This document shows, one piece after another, positions 24,431-35,930 of a DNA stretch of 64,000 bases (position 1 is the stretch's first letter; each line of letters starts with the position of its first letter). A model generated the notes under the pieces. The model ran no database searches. It was given only the letters and a program-made list of their open reading frames with translations, and was not told the origin of the DNA. The translations under genes were made by a program, and so were the position numbers. The DNA comes from Jacaranda mimosifolia (lineage: Eukaryota; Streptophyta; Magnoliopsida; Lamiales; Bignoniaceae): the NCBI GenBank assembly GCA_018894105.1, contig CM032117.1, positions 50,006,503-50,070,502 on the forward strand, written 5' to 3'.

Positions 24431-24637
24431 TGACAATGAAATTGAATTGGCACTTTGACCTGGCAGTTGATTTTTTTTACTTCTTGGGATTTTGGGTTGG
24501 GTTGGCTCCAGTTTAATCAGGTTGTATTGGGTTAGCATATTACCTAATAAAATTATCATGTTTATTAGATAATTTAAACCAATCCATGACTTTCATATTG
24601 CTTACAAGTCAATCCAATATCAGTCTAACTTAATAAC
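24429..24637 (+). repeat. Flanking direct repeat, copy 2 (continuous with the empty target site)
   Basis: Duplicate of 14986-15199. It joins the truncated gag through a short shared AATGA, where gag has GAAATGAA and the flank has TTAATGAC. At its right end it continues without any LTR into the sequence expected downstream of the original insertion. Confidence 0.92.
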
Positions 24638-24709
24638 TCCAAACCCAAATCCAATTATATCATTAATTCATATCATGTTATCATGTCATGTCGAAAATTG
24701 CCATCCCTA
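24638..24709. repeat. Orphan hAT-like right terminus (tentative)
   Basis: Ends ATTGCCATCCCTA, the reverse complement of a TAGGGATGGCAAT-type terminus, preceded by CATGTTATCATGTCATG motifs typical of such ends. The following octamer AATGGCAA matches GATGGTAA before 12755 at 6 of 8 positions, so the two termini may belong to one old element split by the Copia block. Confidence 0.35.
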
Positions 24710-27700
24710 AATGGCAAATTATGATTAGGAGATTTCAATTGAATAGTTAATATAGTAATCAATATATTAATATTATCCGGATGCCCCTTTAATCAAACAT
24801 TTTAGTTGATCTTGAAATACACATATGTTGAATATGTTCGATAATCCTCACATATTTCACAGACAAAAAAAGAAGTAAAGGGGATAAGAGTGACATATTA
24901 TTTTTACTTATAAGGATTATGATATTTATAATCCATCCATGGGGTCGGTTCATCTGGTTTCTTTTTTGGGGTGATAAATAATTTGCTTAATTTTATAATT
25001 TTCTTTTATACTATAGAGTCATTGATTTAGATTCAACAGTAAGTAGAATTTATTACATGTCGTTAACTCGAGTAGCTAACAAGTTTTTGGCCTTACACTT
25101 TTTTTTTTCCCCCTAAGAATACACCAATGTAATGCATAAGCATGAGTATCTTTTAAGTTCTGAACTATATACATGGAACATGTAATTTTGATTTACAAAG
25201 GAATCAGTAAAATGTGTTTATCTATATGAACTTCTTCCTCATGTGTGAAAAAAGTTAACCGTTATATGTCGCACGTGGGGTCTTATATTAAAGTGTGTGC
25301 CCAAATCAAATACTGATCCTAATTTAAGATTGTGAATTTATTAAAAGCAATTACTCAGTCTCATGCGTTGTAGGCTATAGCGGGTATTTACTAATTTATA
25401 ACAGATATGAAAAGAAATGTTCTATTCGTGGAGATTTTTTCTTTTTTTTTATCATATGAAGCATCCACATCTTCAGGTATTTGCCACCTGTTCATATAAA
25501 TATGTTTTGCAAACCAAGCAAAATATGTGTTTTGTGGAACTGTATTCTAAATTTTATATTTGATTATTTACCTTAGATTCTTCTTTTATATTGGATTTAA
25601 TGTTTTCATTAATATTATTTTGTTATTGTACGTTTTAATTTAACTTAGTGTTTCAAATTATAATTTTAAATTTTAAAATTTTAATTTGTTAATAGGTACT
25701 TGTTAGAGAAACCCGATAAATATCGAGCCTAATCATACAGTCTGGATAAAAAGGAGTTTCACATATTCAATGGTAAAAAATATGTCATTTTAAAATTTGA
25801 TGGTTTGGAGATTCAAGGCGAGAAAATGAAGCACGGCCAACATCTTAACACTTTCCCATCCATGACCCATGATTAAAGAATGAGGTATCATTTTTACCTG
25901 TGCACTTATTCAAAAATATCCTTAACACTCTTTCAGGTCTGTGCCTTTTCCCATGGAGTTGACATGGCTAGGCTCCGCGTCTCTTGGATATTAATCTTTG
26001 TTCGAGACTATCCAAAGGTTATGCATGACATCATCCAATGAGCCACCATGGCTCAATATGACAAGTTCACATCAATCATCCAATATAAATACTTCTAAAT
26101 TAAATGATATAGATATATTTTTCTGTTATATTAATTTTGTACCTTAATTTAAATCTCTCGATTTATTCACTGACAAGTTTACATCAATCACCCAATATAA
26201 ATATCTCTAAACTAGATGGGTGATTGATGTAAATCTCTCAACCTATTTACTAATTTAAGTTTCTAAAGATTTTCACTAAAATCCTCACAACGATCCCCTA
26301 ACCATGATGTATTTTATGTCCAAAGTCCAACATCCGTTCCCATCTAAGAGGAAACCCGAGATTCGACACAATTAATACAAATAGATTGATTTTGAATTCA
26401 ACTTGGGATCCTACTCCAAATAATTATAGAAAGGTGAATTTAGTAAATAAATAATTATTAAAATATGAAAAAGAAAAATGTTGGTCTATGTATATTACAA
26501 ATTTGTCCGAATGTGTTGGAAAAATTGACCCAAATTTTTAGAAACGAGTACAATAATCTAGGAATATAAATGAACTGATCACAAAATAGTACTTGTTTTA
26601 TTTCATATTCTACCACTATAATATTTGTGGTCATTCTAAAACTATGCAAAAACTATTTTATTTCTGACATTATATTTTCTGTTATATTCATAGCTAAAAT
26701 ATTTATAATCACCAATATATATTTTAATAAAATAATTCTCAATTAAAAATTCAAAAATTATTTTCGAAATTCTGATTGAAATAGGTGTAGGAAATGAAAT
26801 ATTTTTTTGAAAAGAATGATTATTGGAATTATAAATTCACTATGTTTTTTCTTATTATTTTAATTCGAGCTAAGTGGATTAGACATAAACTAGTGATTAG
26901 TTTGCATTCATCAAATATTTGCCTCGGTGACAAAAATTACTGCGAAACAACCAAATATAAAAAATGATTGTTTACATTATAAAAATATGATTGGATTTGT
27001 TGATATCATTTTTGCCCAAGTGACTAAGTGTATATTTGATCTTTAAATACTGTAAGGGTAGAAAGTGGATTAGAACCATGGCCCAATCCAACTCAAATGA
27101 TTTTAATTTGATTAGGCCATAAAATTTTTAAAAATAGGTGTAAGTCGGGTTGGGTCAAACAGGTTCAATTTAACAATAAATTAAAATTTTAATGAATTTA
27201 AAAAAAATTAATTTTAAGATTACAACAAAAATTTATATTATTTTTACTTACTTATGAACGTTGAAGTTCATATTTTTGGATTATAAATAAATTTTAAATT
27301 GAAATAAGTATTTTTGACTTTAAACATATTAACAAATTAGTTGTTTAGAATTCTTTTAAAATATAAATCTTAGTACATGAATTATATCTTGAAGTTTTGT
27401 GAAATAGGGCGTCTATTATCCAAAAGTTTTTCTAAATTTGTTGCTCGGCTACTATTGAATGCCAATAGTGAGTCTGACACATCATTTACGTATATTATTT
27501 TTTGAAAAATAAAAACTAGCATATTAAAAATTGGATATGAACTATTGAAGCAATAACTGTGCAATTTTATTATAAATTATAATTTTTTATGAAATAATTA
27601 CTGCTTATATTACACATATTTTGAAAAAAATTAATAAAATAAGCACATAATTTAATAAATCATCTCAACATATTGCAAAATTATATATCAAATAAAGTGT

Positions 27701-28075
27701 AAAGAATATATTTTATTACTATTATCTATTAAATTAAATTTTTTAATAAGTAAAACAAATTAAAAGAATTTTTTTGGTGTCAGATCCATCTTGAGTCTAA
27801 ATCAATTTTAAATGCATCCTATTTTCAATTGATCCATATAAACCCATATTTTGAACCGAATTTATATAAAATCCAAATCAAGTCCAACCCGATTTACAAT
27901 CTGCCATCTTTAATTGAAATTGATCTTCATTATATTTGGTCATTATATGCTCTAATAGTATTAACATTTTTGAAATATTCAATTTAGCATCCTTGTTTCC
28001 CTATGGTTTTTAAAGTATATCTCAATCTTTTAAATTTAAATAGAAAATGGAATCAACTACTATTATGTAGTTGAA
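24710..28075. other. AT-rich intergenic region
   Basis: No recognisable gene. It contains a perfect 17-bp hairpin (26178-26233). A possible decayed hAT-like patch at about 27137-27920 has GTAAGTCGGGTTGG on the left and an inverted near-copy near 27882-27897. Small open frames look like chance. Confidence 0.55.
26178..26233. repeat. Perfect 17-bp inverted repeat with 22-base loop
   Basis: Left arm TTTACATCAATCACCCA (26178-26194), right arm its exact complement (26217-26233). A diverged third copy of the left arm lies near 26067 (TTCACATCAATCATCCA), so there is also a direct repeat with a spacing of about 111 bases. Confidence 0.9.
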
Positions 28076-29564
28076 GGCTACGTTTAATATGGTGATCAGT
28101 TAATCGCATAGATTGTAGTGGTAGTTGATATATGTGAGATAATAAATTTATTCCTTCGTTTGATACGTGAGATTGTACCTAAAGATTAGGCACCACACCA
28201 ATCTCACATAATCTCATCATATGTGTTTGATACTCTCATTTGTTTTTACTCTAACTATTTTGCCCTGGGTCCAACATTTCTTTCCACCTTATTGCCTCTC
28301 AATTGATAGCCCTAACAAGCTCCTCCAATTCGCCATTTTATTCAATGCAAAACAAAATCACATTTTGAGGACTTGAGCCGATGGCGTCATCAGTCATCTA
28401 TTTGCAACCTGTAACCGTGGTAAATCAGTCTACAATTTGAAAGTCTGATTCCAAACTGGCTCGTGAACAGATGTTTTCACAATAACATATGAGATTTGTT
28501 ATTTTTCCTTTACGATTTTCTGGATCTTAATTTAATTTTTTTTTTATCTTAGTGTTTCTTGAACCCTAGCTAAATGATAGGCTGGAATATTATGTTAATG
28601 ATGGTAACAGTTCTGATTTAAAGTTGTGTGGACCTGCTAGATTCATAGAGATTTTAATAGTAACTGTTACAGTGTGTTTTATTTTTTTGTCAGCAACTTG
28701 TTTGGGTTAAATAATTATTTTCTGTAAATATTATCGTTTGTTTTGTAGTGATTTCAATTGATAAGGTAGTAGTTTGGTATGTTTGATTCAATGCCATGCA
28801 ATCTGATTCTTTGTTGATATATAGTTTGTACTCATTTGTTGTTATATTCGATTGAATTCCAGGCAATTGGAGTTGTTTTGATTTGACCATTGAGGTTTTA
28901 TTAATGGTCTGCGTGAATTGTTAGTTGAGATGAGTGGCAATATATTGGTAACATCTGCATGAGGGATTTGTTTCACTTATAAGTTACTTTTATGGATAAA
29001 GATCTGCATGTCATTGAGAGCAATTTTGATTTTGGATTCTACAATACTAGCCTCATCAAATGCTTTGTTTTAGAACTCTTCCCATGTCATTGAAAGGACT
29101 TGAATTGTTGAAACGCATACTATGTGGGTAGTCTATTGTTTGTTGCTTCATATGGTCTAGGGATACAAATTCTCAAATGATTTGTATGAATGCTCATTTG
29201 TAGGAAATTTGGTTGAACCTATATGGAAAAAATAACAATTTGTTGCTCATTTGTGGCAAATTTGCCAAAAAAGACGAAACAATCAATATGAAAAATATTT
29301 ATGCTACACAATTGCGTGCCACTTACACTGGCCACTAATGTATAAGCACATATCCGCATCATAATTTTTGAATGTTGAGACATGTTAAGTAGGCAAATTG
29401 CAATAGAACAATAGTACAATATCCACAACATAATGTACACGTGCATATCCACATGATAATTTGGTTTGTGATATAAGGTAGTCATTTGAACAACATATGT
29501 TAAATGGTGTTTTCTACAAACCGTATGATATATTGTTGTTTTATGTTTTGATATGGAATGAAGG

Positions 29565-29960
29565 ATGTCTAGTGAGTTATTTGCATTACTACGTTCACCT
29601 TGTAGAGTGCAATGGAACTCAAGTCTTCGGCGTAATGCCCTTGTGGTGGAGGTACTATGGTGCTACGTAAATCGCACACTTCTCAGAATCATGAGAAGTA
29701 GTTCTATAAGTGTCCAAAGGGAACTAATTACATTGGCCATTTTATGTGGTGGGATCTACATGAGGGGGCAAACTGGCAACTCTCTTCTATTGAGCATGGT
29801 TCATACAAATCAACTTCAGGGGCTTTCAATTCTAACTGTTGTGTTTTTAGTTCGGCAGCTTATAGGGGTACCAACTCTCCAAAAAGTGGGTGTTGGATGA
29901 TGGAGAGCGTAGTGAAAGTTTGAATACAACTCCTTCAGTGCATACCCTCATTCTATACGA
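29565..29960 (+). pseudogene. GRF-type zinc-finger protein, frameshifted
   Basis: The frame from the ATG at 29565 gives MSSELFALLRSPCRVQWNSS, then must shift by one base near 29636 to read CPCGGGTMVLRKSHTSQNHE, followed by a TAG, then FYKCPKGTNYIGHFMWWD. Together this is a GRF zinc finger (CxC...Y.CP...F.WWD), a small nucleic-acid-binding domain also found in topoisomerase 3 and APE2 proteins. The stop sits where an arginine before FYKCP is expected. With a frameshift and a nonsense codon it is a pseudogene. Its relation to the surrounding Harbinger element is unknown. Confidence 0.7.
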
Positions 29961-30935
29961 AGTGGTCCTTTTAATCACCCTTCTTCTAGTATGAAATCTA
30001 CATTGTTATTAGGTAATTGTGTTGGATGTAGGCTTGTGTCATTGTTGCGTTTGTTGGGCTGTTAATGAGTTTGGCGATAGGAAAGCTTGTGTTCTAATAG
30101 CGTTAGTGTGCATAGGTTAGGATGAAATTGTAATATGTTAATTGAGTTGACAATCAAGTGAGTACATACATGGATTCTTTTATGTAATTGATTGTTTGGT
30201 TATGCTTCCCGTAAATATCTTATTACTACGGTTGCTTAACATGTTTGTAATGTATTGTTTAAAATAACAGTAGGTTTAACGTTCATTTATTTATCTAAAT
30301 GTACCCATGTTTATTGTTTACCGAATACATAAATAAAATGAATTGTTGCTCTTACAAGGTTTAGTTTCTATACCATTTAAGAGTATAAATAAATATTTGA
30401 TGTGAAGCATATCCAATGCCACAACAACAAATAAATTAATCAAATGAGGTAAGCAAATAAAGAATAAATAGAAACAATTACCTTTCATGGCCAACAAGCA
30501 ATTTCTCAAATTAATGAAACTAAGTTGCTGTCACTTAACTGAGCAAATGCCACACCATCCGGGGATCATAGAAAATTGTTCCTTCCACCAACCTAGAGAT
30601 TCTTCCATGGCCATGTAGATTTTTTATGTGACAGAGGTTTCCTTTCAAGATCCCATAATACAAAGTTTGAATCTTGCAGCAGATTGAAGAGCAAATCACG
30701 TCTGGCTTTCTGGACTTATTTTTTCACTTTTTATACATCAAAAACTTAAAGCTAATATATTTCCTATCAATGAATGCCTATAGGTAGTGTCACCTCCAAT
30801 CACGCGTGTGTATATGAAATATTGAATGCATAAGTTGAATATTGGCACACAATACTGCAAGGAAAGCAACACTACAAGTTTTATTATTTCTCTTATATAC
30901 ACAAGTCCTACAGAAAGTAAAAAGATCTAAATCAC

Positions 30936-31817
30936 ATGGCTCCACGGAATCCCCAAACTCAAGAACAAATCTTCTATGTTCCCCCATGGGTGGAGGAAAT
31001 TTACAAAGAATTCATCTCATGACTAGCAGAGTTTGCTAATACGGATGGAAGAACTCTCAGTCGCTCTAATGTCGCTGTTATTTGATCCTGCATACACTCA
31101 GTGAACATTAAGTTTAGGACCAACTTGAATTATAAGGATGCGAGCATGCGTTTCAAATATTTGCAGTAGAGACATACTGTGTTTCAATTTTTGATCTCGT
31201 TAGATGCAATTAACTATGCTGAGGAAAATAATTTCGTGGCAATTGAAGCACATATATGGGACTACATCACGATGGCAAATATTTAAATTAATTTTTGTAA
31301 ATGATGAATCATTAACTTTTTATAGTTTTATGGCATTGAAATTAACTATTGGTTTTGCAGAAATTTCTACTGTTGGAGGCTTATATGATCAAAGGAGAAG
31401 TTCAATTGTCAGAGCTCTATGAGATTTTCGGTGCTCCTAAGTTGATAAACTTATTTCCAGAGTTAGACATTATTTAAATTTCAGACGATAGTGCATATGA
31501 CATAATTGAGTGATGGTAAACAATCCCATTGTTATGATAGCTGCACATGCACCGCCTGTAAGTGAAGCTTTGGATTTTGGAATAATTGGTACCATGGTTA
31601 TGGCCATGATGATGCAAGTCAAGATTCAGTGAAGTTAATGAATTAGATTTCGATTTCAACTCCACATGTCAATCCCTTCTCTGATGTGTACGATAGTTTA
31701 TGGACAGAGCAGGATGACCAAGAATTGTTTGGTATTTTGCAACCTTCCCCAAGTGGAGGTCCAACGAGCTCCCATGCAAGTTCTAGTAGTACTCCCAAGG
31801 TGCGCGGCAAAAAATGA
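30936..31817 (+). pseudogene. Myb/SANT-like domain protein, plus-strand copy, with stops
   Basis: From the ATG at 30936 the frame reads MAPRNPQTQEQIFYVPPWVE. Further on come FANTDGRTLSRSNVAV and MRFKYLQ, then HTVFQFLISLDAINY, matching the arrangement of plant Myb/SANT-like (Myb_DNA-bind_3) proteins. In-frame stops interrupt it after EFIS, VAVI and KYLQ. A probable intron ends with TTTTGCAG at 31360, followed by EAYMIKGEVQLSELYEIFGA. The last segment (about 31665-31817) reads NPFSDVYDSLWTEQDDQELF and ends in KVRGKK. Such proteins often partner Harbinger transposases. Identity is inferred from pattern, not from alignment. Confidence 0.6.
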
Positions 31818-32444
31818 GGCTGCCTTGGTCTATTTTAATGTCTTATCGTGTTCCCATCGCTATGTGTTTTAATAATTTTTGTTATCATTTGATGAAGTGT
31901 AGTATGCCTATTTTTTTCGTCTATGATTTAATGTGTATGCATGTTAGAAGATTGACTATGTACGTTCTACTAGTTCTAATATCAAATTTTATGTTGTTTA
32001 TATTTTGGCCTCATCTAATTTTTTATTGATATTTTCAACTCAATGTTAAAGTGGCAAAACTCATTTCAACAAAAGGATGAGATGGAAAGAAACAAAGTTA
32101 TGGCGACAAACCTATATTAGATGAAATACTAAATTGAGTTTAACCACTATATAATAGTGCCTAATTGAATACATATGGTAGTTACAAGTATAGCATGCGT
32201 ATATATCATGTTCTATTGTGAATTTTTTGCATTTTTTTATAAGAGCCAAAAATTAAATACACCTTGACTTCAACCAATATGATGAGAGCTTTCATAAAGA
32301 GCTAGACATTATACTGTGCTTGTGTGTTTCTCCAAAATGGTCAATATTTGCTACGGTTTGTTTTATGTTAAATTTGAAAACAAGAAATGAAACTTGTTTT
32401 TCAACCCCCAAATAAACACATACTACTCATCAACAAATTAAATA

Positions 32445-32515
32445 CAGAGCAAAAAATAAAATAAAAATAAATACAGAGCAAAAAATAAAATAAAAATAAA
32501 TACAGAGCAATATGT
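32445..32515. repeat. 32-bp tandem repeat, about 2.3 copies
   Basis: Unit AAATACAGAGCAAAAAATAA plus an A/T tail repeated head to tail, with the TACAGAGCAA core seen three times. Confidence 0.85.
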
Positions 32516-33299
32516 TGAACCATAGCCTACTACAGGAAATGAAAAATTCTTGAAACATGTCTCCTCCAAGAGATAGGCAAGCTTTCAATTCTCAACGCAT
32601 TAATAAAAGAGCAAAGAAAGAAGTTTCTACATTAAGCTGACCAATTTAGTATGTACCCATGCAACCAATGAAAGATAAACAACTTAATACTCTTTTAAGA
32701 ACCATACAACTTAAGGTAGGTATGGAATGTATGAAGAATCATACAACAAGAACAAAAATAATAAAGCCTCATGCTCAAGCATTCAACTTGCACAGCAACA
32801 TCAAATTTACTGAGCTTTGTTGCGGTTGGACTACCAACTAACCCAATACAGAGGATGCCTGCTTCAAACTTACTTATGGCAACAAAAAACTTATGCCAAC
32901 TAAGGCATTAGCATAGACAAAAAACCAAGAATAGATTGCCAATTTTCCCAACACCTCACAACTGCTTACTCAGGGAAACTTAAAATTATAGTTCACAAAT
33001 TGATAAAGTAATAACAAACTGATCATAAAGAAATAGGCGTCACCATAGAACTAAAGTTAAATTGCAGGAATCAAAGGTCATATCCAATAGAAGCATATAT
33101 ACATTAGGTGGAAAAGCAGCAATATAACATTATTAAAAGTTTTGTGCGGCGTGGCAAACCATTACAAATAGAAAAAAGTCTAACATACCATGAACATGGT
33201 CCTAACAGGTTACTTAGCATATTATAATGATTAGATGATAGTAAGACTAATAAGAGTGCGGAGGAGAGCGCAATGTACCATATAGTAAGCAAGCAGACA

Positions 33300-34330
33300 A
33301 AATGGGCCCTGCCCTTTTTGTTCATCCCCCAAAAAGCATTCATATCCACCTTATTGTGCGCCAGATGATGCATAGCCTTGATTTGCTTATCAGATCTAGA
33401 ATGCCTTGTAGAGCCTCAAACAAAGGAGTTCTCAATGAGGACTCCAAGTTTAGCGCTTATGCCTGTGGTTGGAGTAACTTTTCAGCAATACTCCCTAAGG
33501 TGGTTTTCATGTCTTCGAGCAGTGTTCCTATCATCTTTTCAAAGTTAATAGCACATGGATCGATCATCTTTCATTTGTCGGAGAAGGATGCCTTTTTTTT
33601 GGACCTAGAACCCGATGGTGGAGTGATAGAGACGACATCAAATTTGACATTAGTTCCTGTAGAAAATCCATTATATGGCTCTCCACTCTCAGCTCATTCT
33701 TTCCCTTATTTTAGGAACCATGTAAAAACTCTTGTATAACATCTGCTACATCAAACGTCTGCTCTCCAGTGGCCCTATCGTTCCTAAAGATCTCCACCTA
33801 ACAATCATACCATAGATGTGACTTCTCTATGAGCTTTGCTGCATCAGAATTTGCCTACGCAATATGTTTATGGGTATAACCACGCTTTGTTAAGTTAAGA
33901 GTAGCACGAGTGTATTACAAAAGAAAAAAAAATGAATTTTGTACCTTAACGTATTCAGCCCAAATTGCTCCTGACTCCACAATAATCATATACGTTGTAG
34001 GATCCATAGTTACGCCCCCCATCTCCACTACAACCAAGTATGTCTCTTAGGGTTGAGTATGCATTTTTTTTTCCACACTTAAAGTTTTGATTTGATATGT
34101 TTCATGAGGATGCCACCATCCAGGAATTTCTGGGCCAGCATTGACTCCAACCTCACCATGTAACCGCTCTTAAAAGAGCTATCACAATGCCAGCCACCTG
34201 CACGCAAATTCTTCAATGCAAATGTAAATGCCTTCTTCTCCTAATGGGTCTAGAAACGTCATGGGGCAGTAGGTGCTTTGTTTGACCTTTCGGTGCTAGA
34301 GACGAGCACCTAGATTACACCATGACCTGT
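33300..34330 (-). pseudogene. Myb/SANT-like Harbinger partner protein, minus-strand copy
   Basis: Minus-strand reading gives NLRAGGWHCDSSFKSGYMVR and LEXMLAQKF (about 34225-34105), then YSTLRDILGCSGDGG and MDPTTYMIIVESGAIWAEYV (about 34060-33945), then WYDC-stop-VEIFRNDRATGEQTFDVAD (about 33820-33750). The tail contains CAINFEKMIGTLLEDM and PLFEALQGILDLISKS. This is the usual order for plant Myb/SANT-like proteins encoded by PIF/Harbinger elements, which help the transposase reach DNA and the nucleus. Several stops and frame changes make it non-functional. It lies downstream of the transposase on the same strand, the common two-gene layout. Confidence 0.75.
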
Positions 34331-34757
34331 CATTAACAAATAAAGGACCATATCAATGAACACAAATATATTAACTTGACCTATAACTAAGTAGCAAATT
34401 AAACTTATCATTTAGCACAAGTTTAAATCTAGAAATACATGCATATTAGCTCACAGGTGCAGACATAGATTAAAATAAAGTAATGCCATACCAAAAAGTT
34501 AAAACCACATATTAATTTCAAACTATTAGTACGCTCATGAAACACCACAGATACAATATAGTTTCAAATATATATTCAAAGACAAGCATATATGTTCAAA
34601 CATTCTATATATAAGTACAGCTATATCATTAATCATTGGCTTTCATCCATATTTCCTACTTATCTCCTCTACTATACTACGTAGCATACGAAGATATCTA
34701 TTGAGTCCCCCTCCACGATTGGTACATATTGGTAGCCAGATGATCACACCAATTACT

Positions 34758-35930
34758 TTACTTGGATGAGCTCTCAATTGTCTCAATATGATCAACATAT
34801 ATTTTTTGATCACTCCTTTCTATACCCCTCAATACAGCTTCATCCAAAGGGTCAATAAGCATCTATGTGCGAATGTAATTGTGGAGTAATGCACATGCCA
34901 ATATTATCATGTTTTGTGTCTTGATTAGATAGTAGGTGGTGCTTCTTAGTACAGTCCATCGCCCCTTCAGGAGTCCAAAAGCTCTCTCAATAACATTGCG
35001 TGCCCTAGCATGTTTCATGTTGAAATACTCGCGAGGATTTTGTTGTGCTAGTGCTTCATTGCTCTAGTCATCAAGGTGGTATCTAACGCCATGATATGAG
35101 GTTAAAAAACTATCACAATTGTTGTAGCCGACGTCATATAAGTAGTAATTTCCTACAAAACACGAGTGAGGTTATATATTATCAAACTCCATAATACAAT
35201 AATGTAGAAGCATACGTGTACATGGCAAGTAATTTAATATACCAACCGAGACTTTTAGTCCATTAGGTTTGTTAACAATAGTGCATAACACCCTGCTAAC
35301 TGCAGCGGAGCCCTTCCATCCAACAAGTACGTAAATGAAATTCATTTCGCGATTGTATACACCAAGAACATTCACAATTACATCACCCTTCCTAGACCTG
35401 TACCGTGCTTGTTCACTGGCTGGTACACGCACCAATATGCAGGTGCCATTAAGGGCGCTAAGACAATCCTACATGAAAAAATGACAATTTCATGTAAATA
35501 AAAATACTAAAAATTAATTTTTAGAATGCTTTTGTGCATTCATAGATTTAAACATACCTTAAAACATCTCCATATTTCAATAGTACAATCATCAACAATG
35601 GGTTGAGGATCGACATGAAGCAATGAGACTAATTTTTATAATTGCTTTAACACATTGTTTGAAATACTTGCTAACTATATGGCTAGATCTTTTAAAATCA
35701 TGTTTCGTGATTATATTTTTCTTATGATGTGCTACTATGCACAAAAATGTGGCTATTTTTTTAGGAATTCCTACAAATATTTCGTGTCAAAGCCCTCTAC
35801 ATGCTCAAGCAAATAAAAAAGCCTCTAAACTACATTTCTATCCATACGCAAATTATCCAAACACGCTTGATCATTTATTTCCATAATCCACCTCCTAGGC
35901 ATCTGATTTGGCATACCCTTCGTACTCCCA
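34758..35930 (-). pseudogene. PIF/Harbinger DDE transposase (DDE_Tnp_4), inactivated
   Basis: Reading the minus strand: N-terminal RRWIMEINDQACLDNLRMDR (about 35900), helix-turn-helix region with many stops, then DCLSALNGTCILVRVPASEQ (about 35470-35410) and NVLGVYNREMNFIYVLVGWK. Later come YYLYDVGYNNCDSFL and ARNVIERAFGLLKGRW, ending ETIESSSK and a stop at 34758-34760. The block from the first acidic site to IERAFG is the catalytic domain. The first catalytic aspartate (family: LDGT) is asparagine here (LNGT). The second (YDVGY) and the glutamate (IERAFG) remain. Stops follow HLDD and NYIRT. An intron probably separates the N-terminal part near 35470-35560. No activity is expected. Confidence 0.88.
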
